A DNA stretch of 9,281 bases from Clostridiales bacterium (GCA_029098065.1 JAQXNP010000001.1:1-9281); one strand, 5' to 3'; positions 1 to 6,516 are shown, numbered from the stretch's first letter. The notes: generated from the letters alone by a model not told the origin. Numbers and translations: made by a program.

Positions 1-973
1 CGCCCGGGAAGGCCAGCACATTGTTGATCTGATTGGGGAAGTCGCTCCGCCCGGTGCCTACCACCGCCGCGCCGGCCTCCAGCGCCGCGTCGGGCATGAT
101 CTCCGGGATGGGGTTGGCCATGGGGAAGAGAACGGCGCCGGGAGCCATGGAACGCACCATGTCGGGGGTCACCAGGTTGGGGGCGGAGACGCCCACAAAC
201 ACGTCGGCCCCCTTCAGGGCCTCCGCCAGTCCCCCCTCGGTCACGGCGGGACGGCTCAGACTGGCCAGCTCGGCCAGATAGGGGTCGTCCTTCAGGTCGG
301 GGCGGCCGGGGCGGACCACACCGTGGATATCGCAGAGGGTGGCCTGCCGCAGTCCCATGGAGTGGAGAAGCTTGAAGATGGCCGTCCCGGCCGCACCCGC
401 CCCGGAGAAGACCGCCTTGACCGTCCGGATGTCCTTGCCCACCACCTTCAGGGCGTTGCTGAGGGCGGCGGCCACCACGATGGCGGTGCCGTGCTGATCG
501 TCGTGGAACACGGGAATGTCACAGACCTCCCGGAGCCGCTTTTCCACCTCGAAACACCGGGGGGCGGAGATATCTTCCAGATTGATGCCGCCGAAGGAGG
601 GGGCCATGAGCCGCACCGCCTCCACGATGTCCTCCACCTGCTGGGAGGCCAGGCAGATGGGTACGGCATCCACCCCGCCGAAGGATTTGAAGAGGACACA
701 TTTGCCCTCCATGACCGGCATCCCGGCCTCGGGGCCGATATTGCCCAGCCCCAGCACCGCTGAGCCGTCGGTGACCACGGCCACGGTGTTGGACCGTCCG
801 GTGAGCTTCCACACCTCCTGGGGGTGCGCCTTGATCTCCAGACAGGGGGCGGCCACGCCGGGGGTGTAGGCCAGAGACAGGGCGTCCCGGCCGTCCACCT
901 TCATTTTGGGGGCGGTCTCGATTTTTCCATGCCACTGATAGTGGAGCCTGAGGGCTTCGGCGGCGTAATCCAT
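1..973 (-). CDS. Malic enzyme (oxaloacetate-decarboxylating), C-terminus cut by window edge
   Basis: Cytosolic enzyme that oxidatively decarboxylates malate to pyruvate with NAD(P)+ and a divalent metal. About 324 residues are visible; the short bacterial form is usually near 390-400, so the C-terminus lies beyond the left edge. Family motifs read in order: YTPGV with the catalytic Tyr at 36; EGKCVLFK with the catalytic Lys at 91; NLEDI (E133, D134) and FHDDQHGTA (D158, D159) supplying metal ligands; the nucleotide-binding GAGAAG near 191-196; and FPMANPIPE near 283-291. The start is the ATG at 973, preceded by AAAGGAGAG at a normal distance. It is the short form, without the phosphotransacetylase domain of MaeB proteins as far as can be seen. 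It diverges from udk. Cofactor preference (NAD or NADP) cannot be decided by eye. Confidence 0.95.
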   Translation of the reverse strand, partial: MDYAAEALRLHYQWHGKIETAPKMKVDGRDALSLAYTPGVAAPCLEIKAHPQEVWKLTGRSNTVAVVTDGSAVLGLGNIGPEAGMPVMEGKCVLFKSFGGVDAVPICLASQQVEDIVEAVRLMAPSFGGINLEDISAPRCFEVEKRLREVCDIPVFHDDQHGTAIVVAAALSNALKVVGKDIRTVKAVFSGAGAAGTAIFKLLHSMGLRQATLCDIHGVVRPGRPDLKDDPYLAELASLSRPAVTEGGLAEALKGADVFVGVSAPNLVTPDMVRSMAPGAVLFPMANPIPEIMPDAALEAGAAVVGTGRSDFPNQINNVLAFPG

Positions 974-1007
974 GAGTGATCTCTCCTTTTGATGCTTTGT
1001 GACTGCC

Positions 1008-1036
1008 ATTATACTACACAATTCCGCAAAGGTGTG
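1008..1036 (-). promoter_or_regulatory. Promoter of the malic enzyme gene
   Basis: On the minus strand there is a perfect TATAAT at 1013..1008, about 35 bases before the malic enzyme start codon. The -35 position at 17-base spacing (1036..1031, CACACC) is a poor match to TTGACA, so an activator or another sigma contact may matter. The -10 lies in one arm of an inverted repeat whose other arm holds the udk -10. Confidence 0.6.
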
Positions 1037-1043
1037 ATATAAT
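1015..1043 (+). promoter_or_regulatory. Extended -10 promoter of udk
   Basis: The plus strand has TACACA (1015-1020, 4 of 6 matches to TTGACA), a 17-base spacer, then TATAAT (1038-1043) preceded by TG plus one base (1035-1037), which is the extended -10 form. Transcription would start near 1050, leaving a short leader before udk. Its -35 hexamer lies 2 bases from the -10 of the divergent malic enzyme promoter, so the two polymerase footprints overlap. Confidence 0.72.
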
Positions 1044-1060
1044 TTTCTCAAACAGAAGAA

Positions 1061-1690
1061 ATGGGGGCTTCGGATATGGATACCATGGTCATCGGCATCG
1101 CGGGGGGCACCGGTTCCGGCAAGACCACGCTGACAGAGCGGCTGAAGGCGTATTTCGGAGACGACGTCTCGGTGGTCTATCACGACAATTATTATAAAGC
1201 CCATGACGATATGCCCTATGAGGAACGATGCAAACTCAATTACGATCATCCGGACTCCTTTGACACCCGGCTTTTTCTCCGGGATCTGAGGGCGCTCCGG
1301 GCGGGAGAGACCATTTACAGCCCCACCTACGACTACACGGTCCACAACCGCGCGGATAAAACGGTGGAGGTCCGCCCCGCCAAAGTGGTCATCGTGGAGG
1401 GGATCCTCATTTTTGAAAACCCCGATATCCGGTCACTGATGGACATCAAAATTTTTGTGGACACCGATGCCGATGTGCGGATCCTCCGCCGGCTGGTTCG
1501 GGACGTAAAGGAGCGGGGACGCACTCTGGACTCGGTGGTGGACCAGTATCTCACCACGGTCAAGCCCATGCACGACGCCTTCGTGGAGCCTTCCAAGAAG
1601 TATGCTGACATCATTGTCCCCGAGGGAGGGCGCAACAATGTGGCCCTGGACATGATCATTGAACGCATCCGGGTCCATGTGGGCCGGTAG
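1061..1690 (+). CDS. udk: Uridine kinase (uridine/cytidine monophosphokinase)
   Basis: Phosphorylates uridine (and usually cytidine) to UMP/CMP in the cytosol, the key step of pyrimidine nucleoside salvage. The 209-residue length is normal for the family. The P-loop GGTGSGKT is at 15-22. The substrate region HDNYYK follows at 41-46, and NYDHPDSFD at 60-68 carries the conserved aspartate (D62). Further family blocks are PTYDYTVHNR (88-97), VVIVEGILIF (109-118), the lid RDVKERGR (147-154) and KPMHDAFVEPSKKYADIIVP (168-187). The start is uncertain: ATG at 1061 gives a leader of only about 10 bases with no clear ribosome site, while ATG at 1076 follows a GGGGG run by 8 bases and loses only five residues, and ATG at 1085 is also possible. 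A terminator follows directly. Confidence 0.96.
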   Translation: MGASDMDTMVIGIAGGTGSGKTTLTERLKAYFGDDVSVVYHDNYYKAHDDMPYEERCKLNYDHPDSFDTRLFLRDLRALRAGETIYSPTYDYTVHNRADKTVEVRPAKVVIVEGILIFENPDIRSLMDIKIFVDTDADVRILRRLVRDVKERGRTLDSVVDQYLTTVKPMHDAFVEPSKKYADIIVPEGGRNNVALDMIIERIRVHVGR

Positions 1691-1697
1691 CGAAAAG

Positions 1698-1737
1698 AAC
1701 ATCCCCCGTCCTCTGTGGGACGGGGGATGTTTTTATT
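1698..1737 (+). terminator. Rho-independent terminator shared by udk and the convergent CpdB-like gene
   Basis: A perfect 14-bp stem (1698-1711 with 1718-1731; core CATCCCCCGTCC) has a 6-base loop and is followed by TTTATT on the plus strand. Read on the minus strand the stem is followed by TTCTTTTCG, a weaker U tract, so it probably stops transcription in both directions. The plus-strand T run contains the stop codon of the minus-strand gene (TAA, 1735..1733), so the two transcription units have essentially no free space between them. Confidence 0.88.
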
Positions 1738-3949
1738 GTTCGGCGCCGAATTTCCGAATAATCCGGAGCGCCGCGTTCATCTCGGCGGCGTTCAGGCTGG
1801 CCTGAGGCCGAAGGTTGCCCGCGGCGTCAGGGAGAAGGTACTGCCTGACCACATTCCACATGAGGGCCTCGGCCGCCCAGGGGGAACCGTCGGCGGCATC
1901 GGTGTAAGGAAGGGCCGCCGCCCAGTCGCCGGAGGGCCCCTGCCCCCGATACCGGTCAAACCGGAGGAACATGAGCAGAGCCTGTTCCCGGGTTACAGGC
2001 GCATCGGGCTGAAACAGCCCGCCGCTGCCCAGAATGATGCCGGACTGGACGGCCCAGACGGCGGCGGAACTGTTTTGAGGCATATCGGAGAACGTGAATC
2101 CGCCGGCGGTGACGGCGGGCCGGCCGGCTTCTTCATAGAGCGCCTCGGCCAGCTCCAGACGGGTCACCGAAGCCATGGCCTCCTGGCTGGTGGAGCCCAC
2201 CATGGTCCAGCGGCTCTTGGCAGTGGGAGGGGTCAGCTCCCGCCCCCGGGCGGTCATGGCCCGGATGTACTCGGACAGAATGAGGGTCACCGAACCGCCG
2301 TCGGAGGAAAAGTCGTCGGAGACAGAGGCGTCCCACAGAATCTGATTGCTCTCCAGATTGATCCCGGTGACAGCATACCAGCCGTAGGGATCATTCTGGG
2401 CGGTGGTGGACAGAAGCTGAGAACTCACCGCCACCCGGAAGATCTGCCCCTCGTTCACCGGCTTGCCGTCATAGATGAGGCTGGCAACCCGGACCCCTTC
2501 CGGGTTGCCCAGGTATATGTTGTAGCTGATGCCATAGACCTGAGCGATCTGACTGCTGCCCACGATATAGCCGCTGCTGTCCACGGAATACTGGGTGGCA
2601 CAGGCTTCCAGCCATTTGCGAATCTGTTCTCCCGTCATTTCGATCAGGTAGAGCGTATCCCCGTCCCTGCCGTAAATGGACCAGCAGTCCCGGAGGGTCA
2701 CGGTGCCGTGTCCGCGGCTGTCCAGAAGGCTGGAGACGGAAAAACCCTCCGCGGCCGCGGGAACCGCAATGGAGACCTGGGCTCCGGAGGCCCAGAGCTG
2801 GGCCTCGTGGAGCAGATTCATTGTGTCGTTCTGAATCAGGGAGAGGCTGGTCACATCGTCCCACTGGCCGGACAGACTGCCCAGATCAATGTCCAGAAGG
2901 CTGTCCTCTCGGCCGTAATAGGGAGCCATCAGAGCAGACAGGCCGGGGTCATCCTCGCAGCCGGCCAGATCCAGGCACTGGCTTTTTCCCAGAGAGAAGG
3001 TGCCGTCCCGCCGGATGGTGAGACTGGTTTTGGTCAAAGCGCTCCCCCCGGGGCAGACCACGCTCACCTGTTTGCCCGCGGTGTTCCGGAACGCGGTCAC
3101 GCCGGCGGATTCCCCGCTGGCAAGGATCAGATCGATCCCCTCAGTATGGCTGGCCAGCCAGGCGGCCTGACTGGACGGATCAAAGACATCACTGCTGCCC
3201 AGCCCGGAATGGAGGGCGGCGATGACGAAGTCACAACCCTCGTCCTCCCGTAGTTCTTTCTGCCAGCGGTGAGTCCACTCGTAGACGTAAGAGCCCGCGT
3301 CGTTTTCGCTGCTGGACAGGGCGGCGCCTTCGTAGCGGATCACGGGCGCGCTGGCGGGGAGATCGGCGTTCCCAAAACCCAGGATGCCCACTCGGAAGAC
3401 TTTGCCGCCCACAGTGTAGGAGAGGATCTTGTAGGGCTTGAACACAGGTTCCTGAGCAGCCGCGTCCAGATAATTGGCGCACAGGACATCCACAGGTGAT
3501 CCGGCCGCCCTGGCGCTGTCCTCGGACAGGAATTCCCACAGCGCCTGACCGGGCTCCCGGTTCAGGGATAACTCACGCCGGCCGGGAATCAGGGCGTCAT
3601 AATCCAGATAACGCAGGCAGACGGCGGCCGGGTCGTATCCCTCGCTGCTCTGCCCGGCGGCATAACCGGACAGGGCCCCGGAGGATACGGCATTGCCCAG
3701 GTCCAGCAGAATGGACTCATCCGCGGCGGAGCGCTCCTCCGACAGGGCGGCGGCGGCCTTCAGGTAGCTGACGGGGACGGCCTCCTCCGTGAGAGGGTCC
3801 TGACTGTAAGTCCTGCCGTCCATGCCGCCGGTGGAGAAGATCTGCAGCGTGATCTGGCTGGGGCTGACACCGGCTGCGGCGGGACAGGCCAGGCCCAGAG
3901 ACAGGATCAGCGCCAGAGCGCCGGATTGAATTCGATGAAAAAGACGCAT
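1733..3949 (-). CDS. SLH-anchored CpdB/5'-nucleotidase-family protein with degenerate metal site
   Basis: Predicted secreted surface protein of 738 residues. Residues 1-26 form a signal peptide (basic start, hydrophobic core, CPAAA cleavage region). Residues ~33-325 match the metallophosphatase domain of CpdB-type 2',3'-cyclic nucleotide phosphodiesterases/3'-nucleotidases (EPVFKPYKI at 167-175, AALHSGLG at 244-251). Residues ~368-565 match the 5'-nucleotidase C-terminal domain (DTLYLIEMTGEQIRKWLEA, 431-449). About two SLH modules plus a partial one (~594-735) should bind the wall. The metal motifs look lost: TND.HG reads TGGMDG (40-45), GD reads GN (85-86), GNHE reads GRRE (123-126), GHxH reads SGES (278-281); only the H of HSG (247) remains. 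The function is therefore probably not classical hydrolysis; ligand binding is possible. The start at 3949 has GCGAGG 8 bases upstream and gives a clean signal peptide; an in-frame ATG at 4075 does not. Confidence 0.85.
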   Translation of the reverse strand: MRLFHRIQSGALALILSLGLACPAAAGVSPSQITLQIFSTGGMDGRTYSQDPLTEEAVPVSYLKAAAALSEERSAADESILLDLGNAVSSGALSGYAAGQSSEGYDPAAVCLRYLDYDALIPGRRELSLNREPGQALWEFLSEDSARAAGSPVDVLCANYLDAAAQEPVFKPYKILSYTVGGKVFRVGILGFGNADLPASAPVIRYEGAALSSSENDAGSYVYEWTHRWQKELREDEGCDFVIAALHSGLGSSDVFDPSSQAAWLASHTEGIDLILASGESAGVTAFRNTAGKQVSVVCPGGSALTKTSLTIRRDGTFSLGKSQCLDLAGCEDDPGLSALMAPYYGREDSLLDIDLGSLSGQWDDVTSLSLIQNDTMNLLHEAQLWASGAQVSIAVPAAAEGFSVSSLLDSRGHGTVTLRDCWSIYGRDGDTLYLIEMTGEQIRKWLEACATQYSVDSSGYIVGSSQIAQVYGISYNIYLGNPEGVRVASLIYDGKPVNEGQIFRVAVSSQLLSTTAQNDPYGWYAVTGINLESNQILWDASVSDDFSSDGGSVTLILSEYIRAMTARGRELTPPTAKSRWTMVGSTSQEAMASVTRLELAEALYEEAGRPAVTAGGFTFSDMPQNSSAAVWAVQSGIILGSGGLFQPDAPVTREQALLMFLRFDRYRGQGPSGDWAAALPYTDAADGSPWAAEALMWNVVRQYLLPDAAGNLRPQASLNAAEMNAALRIIRKFGAEQ

Positions 3950-4204
3950 AAGCAATTGCCTCGCTTTGGGTCCGAAAGGTGGAAAGTGAAAACAGGTCAG
4001 ATCTTTTTCCCGGAATGCCCACGGCACAGAGCCCGCACCCGGAAGGCCGGGGGATTCCGGGCGGGAAGGCTCCATTCAGGCGCAGGGTTTTACGGGGTTC
4101 GCGCAAAACCGTGCATATTCCACCGGCGGGGTGTGCCCAACGGATGGAAGTATACGGCTGCGCCGCGTGAATAAAGTCGTTTCCCGGTTGATTCGGCAGA
4201 TATT
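3950..4204 (-). other. Long GC-rich leader upstream of the CpdB-like gene
   Basis: If the promoter at 4233-4205 is used, the mRNA has about 250 untranslated bases. The leader can fold: CCCGGAAT (4009-4016) pairs with ATTCCGGG (4054-4061), enclosing the hairpin CCCGG-AAGG-CCGGG (4038-4051), and GGTTTT (4086-4091) pairs with AAAACC (4105-4110). An eight-codon ORF (4116..4090, MHGFARTP) overlaps the last hairpin but has only a weak, close ribosome site. I recognise no known riboswitch class: no TPP, cobalamin, SAM, lysine, THF or c-di-GMP core motif was seen. No terminator-like stem with a U run lies inside, so control, if any, would be translational. Confidence 0.4.
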
Positions 4205-4233
4205 ATTATAAGGGAACCGATGAAAAAAGGCAA
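4205..4233 (-). promoter_or_regulatory. Sigma-A-type promoter of the CpdB-like gene
   Basis: On the minus strand TTGCCT (4233..4228, 4 of 6 matches) is followed after exactly 17 bases by a perfect TATAAT (4210..4205) in an AT-rich stretch. Transcription would start near 4198, about 250 bases before the start codon. A second, weaker TATACT lies at 4154..4149 without a good -35. Confidence 0.65.
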
Positions 4234-4256
4234 TATGAAAGCAAGGCCTCCGTGGG

Positions 4257-4287
4257 AAAAATCCCGGGAGTCCGAACGGTTCCGGGA
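4257..4287 (-). terminator. Second (backup) terminator downstream of psuG
   Basis: On the minus strand a stem TCCCGG/CCGGGA (4287..4282 with 4267..4262) has a 14-base loop that may itself fold, and is followed at once by TTTTT (4261..4257). It lies 14 bases beyond the main psuG terminator, suggesting tandem termination that shields the CpdB-like promoter just downstream. Confidence 0.55.
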
Positions 4288-4295
4288 GCGGAAAA

Positions 4296-4336
4296 GGAAA
4301 AAGCGCCCCCGGGATCGGATGGTCCCGGGGGCGCTT
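4296..4336 (-). terminator. Main Rho-independent terminator of the psuK-psuG operon
   Basis: A perfect 14-bp stem, AAGCGCCCCCGGGA (4301-4314) with TCCCGGGGGCGCTT (4323-4336), has an 8-base loop. On the minus strand it is followed by TTTCC after the stem's own closing TT. It begins 18 bases past the end of psuG. Confidence 0.88.
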
Positions 4337-4354
4337 GAAAAATCATGGCGGAGC

Positions 4355-5275
4355 TCAGCCGCGGCACAGGGCGGCGGCGGTTTTGGCGGCCAGGGCGGCG
4401 TTGTTGAACACCAGCTGGATGTTGGAGTCCAGGGAGTCCCCGCCGGTGATATCCTTGATCCGGGCCAGCAGGAAGGGCGTGGTCTCCTTGCCGTGGATGC
4501 CCTGGGCCTTGGCCTCGGCCACGGCCTCGTCGATCGCCTGGTTGATGACATCGGGATCCATGGAGTACTCCTCCGGGATGGGATTGGTCACCAGCATGCC
4601 GCCGCCCAGCCCCAACTCGTTCTGGACCCGGAAGGCGTGGGCCAGCTCCTCGGGGGTGTCGATCTCGTAATCCACGCTGAAACCGCTCTTCCGGGTGTAG
4701 AAGGCGGGCAGCTCCTTGGTGCCGTAGCCGATGACAGGCACGCCGTGGGTCTCCAGATACTCCAGAGTCAGGCCCTGGTCCAGGATGGATTTGGCCCCGG
4801 CGCACACCACCATGACGGGGGTGTGGGCCAGCTCCTCCAGATCGGCGGAGATATCCATGGTGGTCTCCGCACCCCGGTGGACGCCGCCGATGCCGCCGGT
4901 GGCGAAGATCTGGATGCCGGCCATGTGGGCGATGATCATGGTGGTGGTGACGGTGGTGGCGCCGTCAGCGCCCCGGGACACAAGGACGGCCAGATCCCGG
5001 CGAGAGGCCTTGTTGACCCTGGTACCCTCTTTGCCCAGATACTCGATGTCCTCTTTGGAGCAGCCGGCCTTCAGCCGCCCGCCGATGATGGCGATGGTGG
5101 CGGGGACGGCGCCGTTGTCCCGGATGATCTGCTCCACCTTGAGGGCGGTTTCCACGTTCTGGGGATAGGGCATCCCGTGGGAGATGATGGTGGACTCCAG
5201 CGCCACTACGGGCTTGTTGTGGGCGATGGCCTCGGCCACCTCAGGGGCGATGTCCAGATACTGATTGAGATTCAT
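4355..5275 (-). CDS. psuG: Pseudouridine-5'-phosphate glycosidase
   Basis: Cleaves (reversibly) the C-C glycosidic bond of pseudouridine 5'-phosphate to uracil and ribose 5-phosphate, the second step of pseudouridine breakdown, in the cytosol. The 306-residue length is typical. Near-complete family motifs are visible: ALESTIISHGMPYP (25-38), GTRVNKASRRDL (84-95), GATTVTTTM (105-113), FATGGIGGVHRG (124-135), GAKSILD (160-166) and ETTPFLL (264-270). Recalling the E. coli PsuG active site (Glu31, Lys93, Asp149, Lys166), a constant shift of four places these at E27, K89, D145 and K162, all present, with K162 the Schiff-base lysine; I expect it to be active. The start ATG follows AGGAGGT by 7 bases. 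It lies 37 bases downstream of psuK and is surely cotranscribed with it; two terminators follow. Confidence 0.97.
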   Translation of the reverse strand: MNLNQYLDIAPEVAEAIAHNKPVVALESTIISHGMPYPQNVETALKVEQIIRDNGAVPATIAIIGGRLKAGCSKEDIEYLGKEGTRVNKASRRDLAVLVSRGADGATTVTTTMIIAHMAGIQIFATGGIGGVHRGAETTMDISADLEELAHTPVMVVCAGAKSILDQGLTLEYLETHGVPVIGYGTKELPAFYTRKSGFSVDYEIDTPEELAHAFRVQNELGLGGGMLVTNPIPEEYSMDPDVINQAIDEAVAEAKAQGIHGKETTPFLLARIKDITGGDSLDSNIQLVFNNAALAAKTAAALCRG

Positions 5276-5312
5276 GTGAGTGACCTCCTGTTTGAAACGG
5301 AATGGGTGTATA

Positions 5313-6419
5313 TCATTCTTTGGAAAAGACGGCGGATGATGTCTGAGCGGCCCTCTGCCGTACCGCCTGGGCGCTCAGTTCCGGGTTAATGGTCTCCGCC
5401 CCCTCCAGGGCGATGGCGGCAGCGGCCTGGGCCAGCCGGGCGGTATCGTTCAGATCGGTGCCTTCCAGATAGGCCCAGGTCAGGGCGGCCATAAAGGCGT
5501 CCCCGGCCCCGGTGGCGTTGACCATGCGGGCGGGGAGGCAGGGGAGACGGAGGGCGGAATTGTGGTCGGCGGCATAGACTCCGTCCCGGCCCAGGGAGAT
5601 GAACACCCGGCGGAGACCGGTGTCCAGCAGGGCCTGGGCCGCCCGCTCCAGACTGGCGGCGTCGGTGATTTTTATTCCGGAGAGGAGTTCGGCTTCCATG
5701 CGGTTGGGCTTCAGGGTGTGCAGCCTGCCCAGAACGGGCCTCAGCTTCACCGCCTTGGCGGTGGACACCGGGTCGGCAAAGATGGGCACCGTTATATTCT
5801 CCGCCAGCCAGGTGAGGGATTCGGCGGGAATATTGGTGTCGGTGACAATGACCTGGGCGTTATCCAGCAGAGCCCGGCGGGACTGAAGATAGGCGGGGGT
5901 GACGTGGTCGTAGATATCCATGTCGCTCACCGCCAGGGCCATGTCCCCGTCCGGTCCGGAGAGGAACAGATAGGTGGAGGTGGCTCCGCCGGGAACGGTG
6001 AGGGCCTGGGAGATGTCGATGCCCAGCTCTCCGCAGGAGGCGGCGATCTTCTGGGCATAGAGGTCATCCCCAAAGGCGGTGAGCATCCGCACATCCGCCC
6101 CCAGCAGGGCCAGATTGTGGGCGATGTTCCGCCCCACGCCGCCCAGGGACATCCGGACCTTTCCGGGATTGGAGTCAGCGGCCACCAGCGGGGCGGCGGA
6201 GCGGCCCCCAATGTCCATATTTGCCCCGCCCACGACAGCGGCGTAGCTGGGACTGCGGAGGACATATCCCTTGCCGGCGATATAGCCCTTCTTCATCAGG
6301 TTGGAAATATGGACCGCCACCGACGAGCGGGTGATGCCCGCGCGGTCGGCCAGCTCCTGCTGAGAAATGAGGGGGTCTTCCGCAATCCAGTTGAGAATCT
6401 CCCGCTCCCGCTGGGTCAT
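5313..6419 (-). CDS. psuK: Pseudouridine kinase, PfkB family, with N-terminal winged helix-turn-helix
   Basis: Predicted to phosphorylate pseudouridine to pseudouridine 5'-phosphate with ATP, supplying the PsuG substrate. Residues 1-54 form a winged helix (EREILNWI, then QQELADRAGITRSSVAVHIS and the wing KKGYIAGKGYVL). Residues ~58-350 are a PfkB/ribokinase domain: start AVVGGANMDI (61-70), substrate GG motif GGVGRNIAHNLALLG (93-107), and the ATP/anion-hole motif NATGAGDAF (301-309) with catalytic D307. Total length is 368, against about 310 for a kinase alone. Substrate is assigned mainly from the psuG partner; by itself the fold would only say PfkB sugar/nucleoside kinase. Fusions of this kind (E. 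coli YeiI-like) are known, but what the DNA-binding part does is not settled to my knowledge. The start ATG follows AAGGAGG by 7 bases. A strong promoter and palindrome lie just upstream. Confidence 0.9.
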   Translation of the reverse strand: MTQREREILNWIAEDPLISQQELADRAGITRSSVAVHISNLMKKGYIAGKGYVLRSPSYAAVVGGANMDIGGRSAAPLVAADSNPGKVRMSLGGVGRNIAHNLALLGADVRMLTAFGDDLYAQKIAASCGELGIDISQALTVPGGATSTYLFLSGPDGDMALAVSDMDIYDHVTPAYLQSRRALLDNAQVIVTDTNIPAESLTWLAENITVPIFADPVSTAKAVKLRPVLGRLHTLKPNRMEAELLSGIKITDAASLERAAQALLDTGLRRVFISLGRDGVYAADHNSALRLPCLPARMVNATGAGDAFMAALTWAYLEGTDLNDTARLAQAAAAIALEGAETINPELSAQAVRQRAAQTSSAVFSKE

Positions 6420-6454
6420 GGCACTCCCTCCTTCCTAATGAAAAGTTTATTAAT

Positions 6455-6468
6455 TAAGCATGTGCTTA
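6455..6468. promoter_or_regulatory. Putative operator of psuKG: perfect palindrome at the transcription start
   Basis: TAAGCA-TG-TGCTTA is a perfect 6-bp inverted repeat with a 2-base centre. It touches the -10 box of the psuKG promoter (sharing base 6468) and covers the expected start site near 6461. This is the classical place for a repressor. The likeliest candidate protein in view is the winged-helix domain of PsuK itself, an inference. Confidence 0.55.
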
Positions 6469-6496
6469 GTATACCCGGAGAAATGGCCGCTGTCAA
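6468..6496 (-). promoter_or_regulatory. Strong sigma-A promoter of psuK-psuG
   Basis: On the minus strand a perfect TTGACA (6496..6491), an optimal 17-base spacer and TATACT (6473..6468, 5 of 6) are present. Transcription should start near 6461, giving a leader of about 41 bases with the AAGGAGG ribosome site. Confidence 0.88.
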
Positions 6497-6516
6497 TGAA
6501 AAAAGAGAAAAACCGG

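Noticed and set aside
1715..3253. A 512-codon open frame on the plus strand opposite the CpdB-like gene
   Set aside because: Antisense frame kept open by high GC; Gly/Pro/Arg/His-rich with no family motifs, no ribosome site, and the opposite strand encodes a clear multi-domain protein.
3949..3962. TAAGCA-AT-TGCCTC at the CpdB-like start resembles the psuKG palindrome (10 of 12 arm bases)
   Set aside because: It coincides with the start codon and ribosome site, the second arm is imperfect, and it is not near a promoter; chance is more likely than a shared operator.
3950..4075. Extension of the CpdB-like protein to an upstream in-frame ATG at 4075
   Set aside because: The extra 42 residues are not signal-like and would place the hydrophobic signal inside; the ATG at 3949 has GCGAGG at good spacing.
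4090..4116. Eight-codon leader ORF MHGFARTP in the CpdB-like leader
   Set aside because: Weak, too-close ribosome site and no attenuator-like codon run; kept only as a remark in the leader entry.
4220..5389. A 389-codon open frame on the plus strand opposite psuG
   Set aside because: Its product is Gly/His/Asp-rich low-complexity shadow of psuG; it also reads through the psuG terminator hairpins.
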